Notes under the pieces: model-generated
Seen by the model: only the letters and a program-made list of their open reading frames with translations
Told to the model about the DNA's origin: nothing
The model's database searches: none
From: Paracoccaceae bacterium
GTDB taxonomy: Bacteria > Pseudomonadota > Alphaproteobacteria > Rhodobacterales > Rhodobacteraceae
Assembly (NCBI GenBank): GCA_021767525.1
Contig: JAASTF010000227.1
Coordinates: 1-5,471 of the forward strand
Direction: 5' to 3'
Length of the DNA stretch: 5,471 nucleotides
Program-made: the position numbers and the translations under genes
Part shown: piece by piece, positions 1 to 5,471 of the stretch
Position numbering within the stretch: position 1 is the stretch's first letter
How the letters are laid out: every line of letters begins with the position of its first letter

Positions 1-551
1 ATCGCCTTTGCCTCGTCCGCACCGACGGGGCGGCCGGTCAGGATCAGGTCGTTGGCCCGGCCCTGGCCCAGCAGGCGCGGCAGGCGCACGGTGCCGCCGT
101 CGATCAGCGGCACGCCCCAGCGGCGGCAGAACACGCCGAACACCGCCGAGGATGACACAACCCGCATGTCGCACCAGGCCGCCAGTTCCATCCCGCCGGC
201 TACCGCGTGCCCCTCGACCGCGGCGATCACCGGTTTCGACAACATCAGGCGCGATGGCCCCATCGGCCCGGGCAATGGCTGGCCCACCGGGTCGTCCCAA
301 TCGTCGGGGATCGCCACCTGCGCGATCCAGTCATCCGCATCGCCGCCCGCCGCGGCCTTTAGGTCGAAGCCCGCGCAAAAGCTGCCGCCGGTGCCGGTCA
401 GGATCGCCACATCAAGCCCATCATCCCCGTCGAACTCTTGAAAGGCGGCGTAAAGCGCGCGCGCCGTCGCGGGGTCGACCGCATTGCGCTGCGCGGGCCG
501 GTCGATGCTGACCACGCAGACGCGTTCCTGCCGTTCCACTGTCACCGTCAT
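1..551 (-). CDS. Crotonase-fold enoyl-CoA hydratase/isomerase family protein (3' end outside window)
   Basis: The first 183 codons are visible; the gene runs off the left edge, so roughly the last third of a typical 250-270 residue crotonase is missing. The ATG at 551 begins MTVTVERQERVCVVSIDRP, the usual first strand of this fold. A purine-rich Shine-Dalgarno stretch (GGGGAGAGGG, 555-564) lies just upstream. Fold markers in order are the oxyanion-hole segment SFCAGFDLKA (57-66), the second oxyanion segment AVEGHAVAGGMELAAWCD (111-128), and the FG...GG helix start (138-153). E122 lies where Glu144 of rat mitochondrial enoyl-CoA hydratase sits. Twenty residues later, where Glu164 is expected, there is C142 in FGVFCRRWGVPLIDGGT. 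The superfamily acts on acyl-CoA thioesters in the cytoplasm. With one catalytic acid missing, simple crotonyl-CoA hydration is uncertain; isomerase, thioesterase-like or other chemistry is possible. Family assignment is confident; substrate is unknown. It is divergent from slyX. Confidence 0.9.
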   Translation of the reverse strand, partial: MTVTVERQERVCVVSIDRPAQRNAVDPATARALYAAFQEFDGDDGLDVAILTGTGGSFCAGFDLKAAAGGDADDWIAQVAIPDDWDDPVGQPLPGPMGPSRLMLSKPVIAAVEGHAVAGGMELAAWCDMRVVSSSAVFGVFCRRWGVPLIDGGTVRLPRLLGQGRANDLILTGRPVGADEAKA

Positions 552-615
552 CCGCCCTCTCCCCTTGGCCGTTGTCCCGTGCTATCTGTCGCGCCCGAAC
601 CGCATGAGGCCCGGC
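552..615. promoter_or_regulatory. Divergent intergenic region between the crotonase gene and slyX
   Basis: These 64 nt must carry any local promoters for both genes. On the plus strand a weak extended -10-like element, TGCTATCTG (580-588), would place a transcript start about 20 nt before slyX. TTGGCC at 565-570 is too close (12 nt) to be a good partner -35. On the minus strand the strongest signal is the Shine-Dalgarno of the crotonase gene (555-564). I see no convincing operator or inverted repeat. Promoter activity is inferred from gene orientation rather than from strong motifs. Confidence 0.35.
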
Positions 616-810
616 ATGAGCGACCTGGAAGAGAAACTAGCGCACCTGATCCGCACCGTCGACGACCTGTCCGACGTGGTGGCTGCACAGCAGACCGAGA
701 TCGACCGGCTGACCCGGCGCGTGGCCATGTTGATGGAGCGCGAGGCGAACCGCGAGGCCGAGGGCAGCGGCGGCATCGTCCTGGGGGACGAACGCCCGCC
801 GCATTACTGA
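616..810 (+). CDS. slyX: SlyX family protein
   Basis: This encodes a 64-residue hydrophilic protein, slightly shorter than E. coli SlyX (about 72 residues). Residues 1-45 form a heptad-like amphipathic helix (LEEKLAHLIRTVDDLSDVV, then a Q-T-E-I-DRL-RRV segment) predicted to be a coiled coil. A loose Gly/Glu linker follows, and the protein ends in PPHY, the C-terminal signature of the SlyX family. The ATG at 616 is chosen because GAGG at 606-609 sits 6 nt upstream and because it gives the family's normal start. An in-frame ATG at 604 (MRPGMSDL) lacks a Shine-Dalgarno, and the longer in-frame extension back to 484 would run through the start of the crotonase gene. SlyX is cytoplasmic with no firmly established biochemical role; the name comes from a locus beside slyD in E. 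coli. Here it stands alone, divergent from the crotonase gene and convergent with the lipoprotein gene. Confidence 0.88.
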   Translation: MSDLEEKLAHLIRTVDDLSDVVAAQQTEIDRLTRRVAMLMEREANREAEGSGGIVLGDERPPHY

Positions 811-818
811 CCGTTAAA

Positions 819-1820
819 TCAGCCGCCCGATTTCATGTCGGCCGCCACCACCGCGCCATCGTGCAGCAGGATCGTGGCCCAACGGGCGTTGTCGCCAAAA
901 CGTTCGTAAACGGTGACAAAGGCGGTGTCGCGTTCCAGTTGCGAAATTCGCGCGCCACAGGGCTTGTTGCGCCCCACGCCGCAGACCTGGCGCTTGATCT
1001 TTTCATAGGCCTTGTCGGTGTCACTATAGGGCAGCGACGATGCCGGCGCGCCATAGCGCAGCTGTTCGTGCATCCGGGGGCTGCCGAACATCGCCAGGGC
1101 GGCGGTGAACTGCCGCGCGCAGCCGTCGGGAAAGCCCGTCATGTAAAAACTGCGCGGACCGGTGGCGCCGGGTGCGCTGTCGTAAAGCGTATATTGCGCA
1201 CGACGCTCGGGGTAGCTGTCGATTTTCTGGCCCATGTCGCGGCGCGGCATATCGCAGACCCGCGCCACCGCGCCATAAGGCAGAACGGTGCCGGGCGCGA
1301 TAAGCTGCGCATCGGGGGCGTTGGGGTCGATCCGTGCGGGCGACGCCGCGCGCGCGAACAGGCCGCGACGGCGGTTGGCGGTATCCTGCGCCGGTTCGGG
1401 CGACAGCGCGGCCATCTCGACCGGCTCGGCTTGCGGCTCTTGGCTGTCCTCGGGCGCGGGGCCACCGCGCCCGCCACGGACGAACAGGCCGAACAGGCCG
1501 CGCGGGCGATCTGGTTGGGTCTGCTCGGCCGCGGTTTCGGCGTCGGACGGGGCTGCGAGCTTGGTTTCTTGGTCGGCACCCCCCCCCGTTTCGGTCGCCG
1601 CTGCCGCCTCGGGCGTGGGGTCGGTGGTTTTCGGCTGGAACAACCGCGCGAACAAACCGCCGCGCTCGTCTGCCTCGGCCTCGGATGCGGGTTCGGCCAT
1701 CTCCACGCTGGGTGCCTCGTCGGACAGTTCCACCTCGGACAGCCGCGTCACGCGGTCCATCGGGTCGGAACAGCCGGCCACGGCAAGCGCTGCCAGGGCT
1801 GCGGCGATTAAGGATCTCAA
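819..1820 (-). CDS. Uncharacterised lipoprotein with RGLF-repeat linker and four-Cys C-terminal domain
   Basis: This encodes a 333-residue protein I do not recognise. Residues 1-17 are a lipoprotein signal peptide: R2, a hydrophobic Ala/Leu core, and lipobox V14-A15-G16-C17. Ser at +2 argues against inner-membrane retention, so outer-membrane attachment is likely. Residues 18-165 are a low-complexity acidic/Ala/Pro linker interrupted by three short basic-hydrophobic motifs: RGGLFARLF (53-61), RGLFGLF (107-113) and RGLFAR (152-157). Residues about 170-333 look folded and contain four cysteines (C189, C234, C280, C288), which could form two periplasmic disulfides. The start is TTG at 1820. An in-frame TGA lies three codons upstream at 1827-1829, the next Met (M21) is past the lipobox, and GGGGAG (1830-1835) lies 9 nt upstream. 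A run of nine G in the coding strand (1579-1587) falls in the linker. The stop lies 8 nt from the slyX stop, in convergent orientation. The gene is 84 nt downstream of dnaE on the same strand. Function is unknown; an envelope role is inferred only from the signal peptide. Confidence 0.87.
   Translation of the reverse strand: MRSLIAAALAALAVAGCSDPMDRVTRLSEVELSDEAPSVEMAEPASEAEADERGGLFARLFQPKTTDPTPEAAAATETGGGADQETKLAAPSDAETAAEQTQPDRPRGLFGLFVRGGRGGPAPEDSQEPQAEPVEMAALSPEPAQDTANRRRGLFARAASPARIDPNAPDAQLIAPGTVLPYGAVARVCDMPRRDMGQKIDSYPERRAQYTLYDSAPGATGPRSFYMTGFPDGCARQFTAALAMFGSPRMHEQLRYGAPASSLPYSDTDKAYEKIKRQVCGVGRNKPCGARISQLERDTAFVTVYERFGDNARWATILLHDGAVVAADMKSGG
1482..1499 (-). repeat. Tandem 9-bp direct repeat encoding the second RGLF motif
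   Basis: GAACAGGCC occurs twice in tandem on the plus strand (1482-1490 and 1491-1499). On the coding strand it gives the GLFGLF part of the second linker motif. The related CGCGGCCTGTTC coding sequence recurs at motif 3 (1356-1367), consistent with duplication of a short unit. Confidence 0.8.
1579..1587 (-). repeat. G9 homopolymer tract inside the lipoprotein gene
   Basis: Nine consecutive C on the plus strand read as nine G in the coding strand. They cover codons 78-81 (Thr-Gly-Gly-Gly) of the lipoprotein linker. The main frame is intact at this length. Losing one G moves translation into a frame that stays open to about 1139; gaining one G moves it into a frame open to about 1024. Either change would lose the Cys-containing domain. 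Confidence 0.9.
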
Positions 1821-1904
1821 GATTGCTCACTCCCCGTTGTTGGGGCGGTGATACCAAATCGGGGCGGGTTGCGTCCAGCGACGAAGGCGCGCAGCCGCCG
1901 ATCC
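1821..1904 (-). promoter_or_regulatory. dnaE-lipoprotein intergenic region with candidate promoter and Shine-Dalgarno
   Basis: Reading the minus strand, TGGACG (1872-1877) and TATCAC (1848-1853) each match 4 of 6 consensus sigma-70 -35/-10 bases. They are spaced by 18 nt, and an extended -10 TG precedes the second element (1855-1856). This would start transcription around 1841, leaving a leader of about 20 nt. The Shine-Dalgarno GGGGAG (1830-1835) lies 9 nt from the TTG start, and its G-run can pair with CCCC (1842-1845) across a 6-nt loop. No clear rho-independent terminator for dnaE is visible, so read-through from dnaE remains possible. The promoter call is moderate at best. Confidence 0.42.
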
Positions 1905-4900
1905 TCAGACCTCGTGCACCTCGAGAACCCCGGCCAGGGAGCGGATGGCCCCCTTTATCTGAGGGTTTACAGGGTATTGCGCGCCGGTATCGATCTCGAT
2001 CTCGCCCGGCAAATCGGCGCCCATCAGGCAGAAATGGATCGGCCCCTTGCCCGCGCCGCGCACGGTTTCGGCGGCCTTGGACAGCACGTTGTCGACCTGC
2101 GCGATAGCGTTCGGATCGTCGATGAAAATCTTCAGCCCGGCGGCCCCTGCATCGGCCACGATCCCGTCCATCGGCGCGACCGAGCGGCCAACAGGATCGA
2201 ACTGACCTTCGTTGAACCGCGCCTCAAGCGTCATGACCACCTGGTTGGTCTGTTCGAACACCTTTCGGGTCGCTTCGAAATCGTCGCAGAACATCACCAT
2301 GCCCGGCACCTGGCCGGTGGGGTCGCTGATGTTCATGCGAAAGAACCGCGTGCCCCGGCCAGATTTCCGCTCTTGCAGGCCGGAAACCAGTACGCCCACC
2401 TTGCCGATGGCCGCGCCGTCGCGCTCGGCCTTGTCGCGCAGACCCTCGATCGTCATGACCTTCTTGCGCTTCAACGCGGGCAGGTAATCGTCCAGCGGGT
2501 GGCCCGACAGGTAGAATCCGATGGCCTTGTGCTCTTCGGCCAGGCGTTCGACCGGCAGCCAGTCTTCGACTGGCGACAGGCGCGGCTCGGGCAGGTCGTC
2601 GCCCGCCTCGCCGAACAGCGACACCTGGTTCGAATTCTTCTGCTCGTGGATCGCGGCCGAGTAGTTCACCAGCGCATCCAGGCTGTCGAACACCCGGCGG
2701 CGGTTGCCGTCCAGCTGATCGAACGCGCCCGAGCGCGCCAGCATTTCCAGCGGCCGCTTGCCGATCCGTTTCAGATCGACACGCCGCGCGAAATCGAACA
2801 GGGTGACAAAGGGCTTGTCGCCGCGCGCCCCGGTGATCAGGCGCATCGCCTCAAGCCCGACGTTTTTCAGCGCGCCCAGCGCATAGACAAGCCGCCCATC
2901 CTGTACGTCAAAGGTTTCAAGGCTGCGGTTCACGCAGGGCGGCACGATTTCGATATCCAGGCCGCGGCGCACCTCTTCGGCATAGATGGCCAGCTTGTCG
3001 GTCAGGTGAATATCGCAATTCATCACGCCGGCCATGAACTCGACCGGGTGGTTCGCCTTCAGCCAGGCGGTCTGATAGCTGACCACCGCATAGGCGGCGG
3101 CGTGCGATTTGTTGAAGCCGTAGTTGGCGAATTTTTCCAAGAGGTCGAAAACCTCGGTCGCCTTTTTCTTGTCGACACCGTTCTTGGCGGCGCCTTCCTC
3201 GAATTTCGGGCGTTCGGCGTCCATCGCCTCTTTGATTTTCTTACCCATCGCGCGGCGCAGCAGGTCGGCGCCACCAAGGGAATAGCCCGCCATTTCCTGC
3301 GCGATCTGCATCACCTGTTCCTGGTAGACGATGATGCCCTGGGTTTCTTCCAGGATATGGTCGATCAGCGGGTGGATCGAGGCGCGCTCTTTCATCCCGT
3401 TCTTGACCTGGCAATAGGTCGGGATGTTCTCCATCGGGCCAGGACGATAAAGCGCCACAAGCGCCACGATATCCTCGATGCAGGTGGGCTTCATCTGGCG
3501 CAGTGCGTCCATCATGCCCGAGCTTTCCACCTGGAACACGGCGACCGTTTTCGCGCTGGCGTAAAGTTTATAGGTCGCCTCGTCATCCAGCGGGATGGCG
3601 CCGATATCGTCCACCGCGCTCTCGGGCGGTTCGTAAAGCTGGGTGCCGTCGGCTGCGATATGCAGATGCCGGCCGCTTTTTTTGATCAGGTCGACGGCAT
3701 TCTGCACCACGGTCAGGGTTTTCAGGCCCAGAAAGTCGAACTTGACCAGACCGGCCTGTTCCACCCATTTCATGTTGAACTGCGTGGCCGGCATGTCGGA
3801 GCGCGGGTCTTGATAAAGCGGCACCAACCGATCGAGCGGCCGGTCACCGATCACCACACCCGCCGCGTGGGTCGAGGCGTTGCGCAACAGCCCTTCGACC
3901 TGCATCCCGTAATTCAGCAGGCGGTCGACCACCTCTTCGTTGCGCGCCTCGGTGCGCAGGCGTTCCTCTTGCTTCAGCGCCTCGGCGATCGACACCGGCT
4001 TGACCCCTTCGACCGGGATCAGCTTCGACAGCCGGTCGACCTGGCCATAGGGCATCTGCAAGACCCGCCCGATATCGCGCACGGCGGCCTTGGACAAAAG
4101 CGCGCCGAAGGTGATGATCTGACCCACCTTGTCGCGGCCGTATTTCTCTTGCACGTAACGGATCACCTCTTCGCGGCGATCCATGCAAAAGTCGATGTCG
4201 AAGTCGGGCATCGACACACGTTCTGGGTTCAGGAACCGTTCGAACAGCAGGCTGTAGCGCAGCGGATCGAGGTCGGTGATCGTAAGCGCATAAGCCACCA
4301 GGCTGCCCGCGCCCGAGCCCCGGCCCGGCCCCACGGGGATACCCTGCTCTTTGGCCCATTTGATGAAATCGGCCACGATCAGGAAATAGCCCGGGAATCC
4401 CATGCCCTCGATAATGCCCAGCTCGAAGTCGAGGCGTTTTTCGTATTCCTCGACGGGCGCGGCGTGGGGGATGACCTTCAGCCGCGCCTCCAGCCCCTCT
4501 TTCGCCTGGCGGCGCAGCTCGTCGACCTCGTCATCGGCGAAACGCGGCAGGATCGGGTCGCGCTTTTCCGCCTTGTAGGCACAGCGGCGCGCGATCTCGA
4601 CGGTGTTTTCGATGGCCTCGGGCAGATCGGCGAACAGGGTCACCATTTCCTGCTGCGACTTGAAGTAATGCTGCCGCGTCAGGCGGCGGCGCGGCTCGGA
4701 CTGGTCGACATAGGCGCCCTCGGCGATGCAGATCAGCGCGTCATGCGCCTCGTACATGTCGGGCTTGGGGAAATATACATCGTTGGTCGCCACCAGCGGC
4801 AGGTCCATTGCATAGGCCATTTCGACGAACCCGCGCTCGGTCTTGACCTCGGCCTGCGGAAGGCCGCCCTCTTCGGGGTGGCGCTGCAATTCGACATACA

Positions 4901-5411
4901 GCCGGTCGCCATAAATCGCGGCCAGCCGCTGCATCAGCGCCTCGGCCCGGTCGCGCGCGCCCTCTTGCAGCAGCATCCCCACAGGCCCGTTCGGCCCGCC
5001 CGACAGGCAGATCAAACCGTCCGAAAATTCCTCCAGCTGCTCGATCGACACTTGCGGGTCTTCGCCGCCTTTACCCACGTAAAGGCAGGTCGACAGGCGC
5101 ATCAGGTTCTCGTACCCCGCCTCGTTCTGCGCCAGCAAAACCACTGGCGCCGGCGGCTTGGGCCGCTGGCCGGGTTGCACCGCGTCATAGGTCAGATCGA
5201 CCTGGCAGCCGACGATCGGCTGCACGCCCGCGCCACTGGCGGTGACGGAAAATTCCAGCGCGCAGAACATCGAATTGCTGTCGGTCACGGCGACCGCGGG
5301 CATCCCCATATCCTCGCAAAGCCCGGGCAGCTTTTTCAGCCGCACGGCCCCTTCCAGCAGGGAATACTCGGTATGGACGCGCAGGTGGATGAATCGGGGG
5401 GAGGTGCTCAT
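1905..5411 (-). CDS. dnaE: DNA polymerase III subunit alpha (replicative DnaE)
   Basis: This full-length protein of 1168 residues (E. coli DnaE is 1160) is the template-directed polymerase of the chromosomal replicase. The PHP domain spans about 5-275, starting FIHLRVHTEYSLLEGA. Polymerase markers follow: GPGRGSGAGS (361-370), PDFDIDF (402-408) with catalytic D405 and D407, and VKFDFLGLKTL (556-566) with the third catalytic aspartate, D559. All three are offset by four from E. coli D401, D403 and D555. The conserved fingers-region sequences GIIVYQEQVMQIA (692-704) and NYGFNKSHAAAYA (763-775) come next. A helix-hairpin-helix region lies near 840-860. Q929-V-S-L-F933 is a near-ideal beta-clamp binding motif. 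An OB fold spans about 1002-1080, and a C-terminal domain of the kind that contacts tau ends the protein. The clamp motif, full length and C-terminal domain favour replicative DnaE over the error-prone DnaE2/ImuC. PHP metal ligands are replaced (R11, S45, Y213), so proofreading presumably relies on a separate DnaQ. The start aligns with E. coli MSEPRFVHLR; its Shine-Dalgarno is weak (GGTGG, one base from the ATG). Confidence 0.98.
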   Translation of the reverse strand: MSTSPRFIHLRVHTEYSLLEGAVRLKKLPGLCEDMGMPAVAVTDSNSMFCALEFSVTASGAGVQPIVGCQVDLTYDAVQPGQRPKPPAPVVLLAQNEAGYENLMRLSTCLYVGKGGEDPQVSIEQLEEFSDGLICLSGGPNGPVGMLLQEGARDRAEALMQRLAAIYGDRLYVELQRHPEEGGLPQAEVKTERGFVEMAYAMDLPLVATNDVYFPKPDMYEAHDALICIAEGAYVDQSEPRRRLTRQHYFKSQQEMVTLFADLPEAIENTVEIARRCAYKAEKRDPILPRFADDEVDELRRQAKEGLEARLKVIPHAAPVEEYEKRLDFELGIIEGMGFPGYFLIVADFIKWAKEQGIPVGPGRGSGAGSLVAYALTITDLDPLRYSLLFERFLNPERVSMPDFDIDFCMDRREEVIRYVQEKYGRDKVGQIITFGALLSKAAVRDIGRVLQMPYGQVDRLSKLIPVEGVKPVSIAEALKQEERLRTEARNEEVVDRLLNYGMQVEGLLRNASTHAAGVVIGDRPLDRLVPLYQDPRSDMPATQFNMKWVEQAGLVKFDFLGLKTLTVVQNAVDLIKKSGRHLHIAADGTQLYEPPESAVDDIGAIPLDDEATYKLYASAKTVAVFQVESSGMMDALRQMKPTCIEDIVALVALYRPGPMENIPTYCQVKNGMKERASIHPLIDHILEETQGIIVYQEQVMQIAQEMAGYSLGGADLLRRAMGKKIKEAMDAERPKFEEGAAKNGVDKKKATEVFDLLEKFANYGFNKSHAAAYAVVSYQTAWLKANHPVEFMAGVMNCDIHLTDKLAIYAEEVRRGLDIEIVPPCVNRSLETFDVQDGRLVYALGALKNVGLEAMRLITGARGDKPFVTLFDFARRVDLKRIGKRPLEMLARSGAFDQLDGNRRRVFDSLDALVNYSAAIHEQKNSNQVSLFGEAGDDLPEPRLSPVEDWLPVERLAEEHKAIGFYLSGHPLDDYLPALKRKKVMTIEGLRDKAERDGAAIGKVGVLVSGLQERKSGRGTRFFRMNISDPTGQVPGMVMFCDDFEATRKVFEQTNQVVMTLEARFNEGQFDPVGRSVAPMDGIVADAGAAGLKIFIDDPNAIAQVDNVLSKAAETVRGAGKGPIHFCLMGADLPGEIEIDTGAQYPVNPQIKGAIRSLAGVLEVHEV

Positions 5412-5471
5412 GCCACCACAATATGTGGGGGCGCCGCGGCGGAAAAGCCCGGATTTTCACCAGCCGCCGCA
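5412..5471 (-). promoter_or_regulatory. Region upstream of dnaE with inverted repeat at the start codon
   Basis: These 60 nt hold no gene that can be supported. A perfect 5-bp inverted repeat with a 3-nt centre, CCACAATATGTGG (5416-5428), ends 4 nt before the ATG. In the mRNA it could form a tight hairpin over the ribosome-binding region, or in DNA act as a small operator. The minus strand also offers TATTGT (5418-5423), which matches 4 of 6 -10 bases and would place a transcript start close to the ATG, but no good -35 accompanies it. A GC-only palindrome CGCCGCGGCG (5432-5441) is probably compositional. dnaE may instead be transcribed from an upstream gene outside the window. Confidence 0.35.

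Noticed and set aside
604..606. Alternative ATG start for slyX four codons upstream
   Set aside because: It has no Shine-Dalgarno, and the GAGG that serves the ATG at 616 overlaps and follows it.
438..1811. Long plus-strand open frame of 457 codons running antisense to the lipoprotein gene and across slyX
   Set aside because: It overlaps three better-supported genes, its protein is Arg/Ala/Gly-rich with no recognisable fold, and long spurious open frames are expected opposite G+C-rich coding sequence.
1024..1857. Second open frame of 277 codons on the minus strand over the lipoprotein gene
   Set aside because: It is Arg-rich low-complexity sequence without motifs, while the overlapping frame has a signal peptide and lipobox. 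I keep it only as the frame reached if the G9 tract gains a base.
1334..2107. Plus-strand open frame of 257 codons spanning the lipoprotein 5' end, the intergenic region and the end of dnaE
   Set aside because: It is a Pro/Arg-rich composition artefact opposite two well-supported genes and has no domain.
3677..3683. A7 run in the dnaE coding strand (K577-K578) as a programmed frameshift site
   Set aside because: The phase is AAA AAA A rather than the A AAA AAG slippery arrangement known from dnaX, and frameshifting here would destroy the polymerase; more likely ordinary Lys-Lys coding.
5432..5441. GC-only palindrome CGCCGCGGCG upstream of dnaE
   Set aside because: Short GC palindromes are frequent at this base composition and it lies next to no clear promoter element.
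5457..5471. Possible tail of an upstream minus-strand gene ending in TGA at 5457-5459
   Set aside because: Only four codons are visible before the TGA, too little to tell a real gene end from a chance stop.

Overview
This is a G+C-rich window whose protein sequences look alphaproteobacterial, most likely Rhodobacterales (Rhodobacteraceae-like). That placement rests on the replicative DnaE sequence, the codon use and the general flavour of the genes. It is an inference, because there is no rRNA in the window.

Layout from left to right: (1) 1-551, minus strand, a crotonase-fold (enoyl-CoA hydratase/isomerase superfamily) gene whose 3' end lies beyond the left edge. (2) 552-615, a 64-nt divergent intergenic region. 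(3) 616-810, plus strand, a 64-residue SlyX-family coiled-coil protein with the conserved PPHY tail. (4) An 8-nt convergent gap, then 819-1820, minus strand, an unrecognised 333-residue lipoprotein with a TTG start. It has a long acidic/Ala/Pro linker carrying three RGLF-type motifs and a G9 tract, and a four-cysteine C-terminal domain. (5) 1821-1904, an 84-nt intergenic region with a candidate promoter for the lipoprotein. (6) 1905-5411, minus strand, full-length dnaE, the alpha subunit of the replicative DNA polymerase III. (7) 5412-5471, the 60 nt upstream of dnaE, with a small perfect inverted repeat next to the start codon.

These genes do not form one obvious pathway. DnaE is core replication. 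The lipoprotein is probably an envelope protein and may be transcribed partly from dnaE read-through and partly from its own promoter. SlyX and the crotonase are transcribed divergently from the short gap between them. I see no tRNA, rRNA, CRISPR array, insertion sequence, prophage or toxin-antitoxin locus. The region looks like ordinary chromosome. The least explained element is the lipoprotein, with its repeated short motif, homopolymer tract and Cys-containing domain. The other points are a crotonase lacking one of the two classical catalytic glutamates and small hairpins at two translation starts.
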